DNA of 64,000 nt from DATBJG01 sp963790545 (GTDB lineage Bacteria > Acidobacteriota > Vicinamibacteria > Vicinamibacterales > JAMQPK01). Location of the stretch: contig CAWBPA010000017.1 of assembly GCA_963790545.1 (NCBI GenBank), forward strand, positions 372,001 through 436,000, read 5' to 3'. A program made the translations under genes and the position numbers. This document shows positions 63,184-64,000 of this stretch, one piece after another. How positions within the stretch are numbered: the stretch's first letter is position 1; each line of letters begins with the position of its first letter. Under the pieces are notes generated by a model. The model ran no database searches. It was not told where the DNA came from and was given only the letters and a program-made list of their open reading frames with translations.

Positions 63184-64000
63184 ACAAACCGCTGGGGTTT
63201 CTTGTCGCAATCGCAACGGCATCGGTTCTGCTGTCCGTGGTGGGCATCGCGGGCGCTCCACTCCAGCGCCAGGTCGAAGTGCTTCTTGCCAGCGGCGGCC
63301 TGCCCGCCCATATCGCCGCGGCGTTCGCTGAACCCGTGGGATTTCAGCGTACAACATCCGGCAACTCCTACGTGTTCGACCGAAGAAGCCATGCCGTTTT
63401 CATCGTCGATGCAAAGCAGACCCGCGCTGAGAAAATCGTGGCAGTCGGTCAGGAACCGGGACGCATCATCCTGCCGGGTGCCTTCGACGTGGCGGCCGAC
63501 GGCATCTTTGTCGTGGCGGACGTGCCCAATCGCCGCGAACGGATTCAGATTTTTTCACCGGCCGGCGTCAGGTTGGGCGGCTTCGTGCTGCCCGGCCAGG
63601 CTGCGCCGCGCGTGTTGATTGGGGGGCTGACCTTGAGCGGTGTCGGGTCTCTCCACTACACAGGGAGCTCCATTTTGATTAACGAACCCGACCGGGGAGC
63701 GCTCATTACCGAATATGGGCTGGCGGGTTCGGCCGTCCGGACGTTTGGAACGCTGCGGCAAACGGGCCACGAATCCGACGCGGACCTGCACCTAGCCTTC
63801 AATAGCGGGATTCCTCTGGCCGATCCGAAGGGCGGGTTCTATTTCGTCTTCCAGACGGGACGTCCGATATTTCGAAAATACGACCGCAACGGCCAAATGC
63901 TGTTCGAGCGACATATCGAAGGTCCTGAATTGGACCCCCTACTCGGATCGCTGCCCACGAGCTGGCCAGTACGCACGCCGTCAGATGGCACGCTGCCGCT
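63180..64000 (+). CDS. NHL/six-bladed propeller-like secreted protein (3' end outside window)
   Basis: The open frame runs from the ATG at 63180 to the right edge (273 codons). It has a signal helix (about 5-27), then repeated beta segments of the type VAVGQEPGRIILPGAFDVAADG, FVVADVPNRRERIQIFSPAG and FRKYDRNGQMLFERHIEG. These are typical of NHL or 6-bladed beta-propeller blades. It is probably periplasmic. The C-terminal blades lie outside the window, so ligand and function are open. Confidence 0.75.
   Translation, partial: MNKPLGFLVAIATASVLLSVVGIAGAPLQRQVEVLLASGGLPAHIAAAFAEPVGFQRTTSGNSYVFDRRSHAVFIVDAKQTRAEKIVAVGQEPGRIILPGAFDVAADGIFVVADVPNRRERIQIFSPAGVRLGGFVLPGQAAPRVLIGGLTLSGVGSLHYTGSSILINEPDRGALITEYGLAGSAVRTFGTLRQTGHESDADLHLAFNSGIPLADPKGGFYFVFQTGRPIFRKYDRNGQMLFERHIEGPELDPLLGSLPTSWPVRTPSDGTLP

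Overview
The window reads as ordinary chromosome of a Gram-negative, aerobically respiring bacterium with about 60% G+C. Type IV pilus genes, a KDO/LPS cluster, a split b6-type cytochrome bc complex with a multiheme cytochrome c, and a ferredoxin-linked 2-oxoacid oxidoreductase beside TCA-cycle genes fit Acidobacteriota, perhaps Vicinamibacteria. That placement is an inference from gene content and is not proven by any marker seen here.

Layout: 1-5600 (minus) holds a respiratory complex made of a HEAT-repeat membrane protein, Rieske protein, cytochrome b N-half, cytochrome b C-half and a coiled-coil multiheme cytochrome c that runs off the left edge. 5684-8384 (minus) has dcd, a DUF2905 gene, ndk and a berberine-bridge-type oxidase. 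8418-18342 is a TCA block: korAB and sucCD (minus), sdhCAB (plus), mdh (minus, frameshifted). serA follows at 18674. 21172-26748 (plus) is the KDO block kdsB-pyrG-kdsA-kdsD-lapB. 26775-40473 (minus) is a long array reading pilMNOPQ, two lipoproteins, a TPR protein, an aminopeptidase, accB, accC, thiE, folD, coaE. 40700-44556 (plus) is rplM-rpsI-rpsB-tsf-pyrH-frr, followed by pfkA (minus) and tRNA-Ala(CGC). 46235-52233 is accessory: a 28-residue membrane peptide, a secreted protein, a rhodanese fold lacking its cysteine, a PolX paralogue with a decayed polymerase site, lolA and a TPR secretin. 52371-60087 (minus) is cell-wall work: murA, murB, pxpC, pxpB, mpl, ldcA, nagZ. A GHMP kinase, polX, a small gene and an NHL-type gene close the window.

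The most unusual material lies between genes. Two copies of a ~260-bp palindromic element (20320-20580 and 56325-56585) can fold into the same four-way junction, and every difference in the 31/32-bp long stem is compensated in the opposite arm. A hairpin leader with a fixed GTGGGG loop sits directly against the start codons of accC and of a hypothetical gene, with a weaker relative before the Rieske gene. Many spacers carry tracts of roughly 7-nt period, often as facing inverted copies. Seven or so genes have a -10 hexamer ending only 6-10 nt before the start codon, which suggests leaderless or near-leaderless mRNAs; one such site is a symmetric ATTATAAT shared by divergent nagZ and the GHMP kinase gene.

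Five normally intact genes (mdh, pilQ, lolA, murA, pxpC) each carry one single-base frameshift. The simplest reading is uncorrected indels in the assembly, so they are labelled as frameshifted rather than as biologically dead. No CRISPR array, prophage, transposase or recognised antiphage system is seen.
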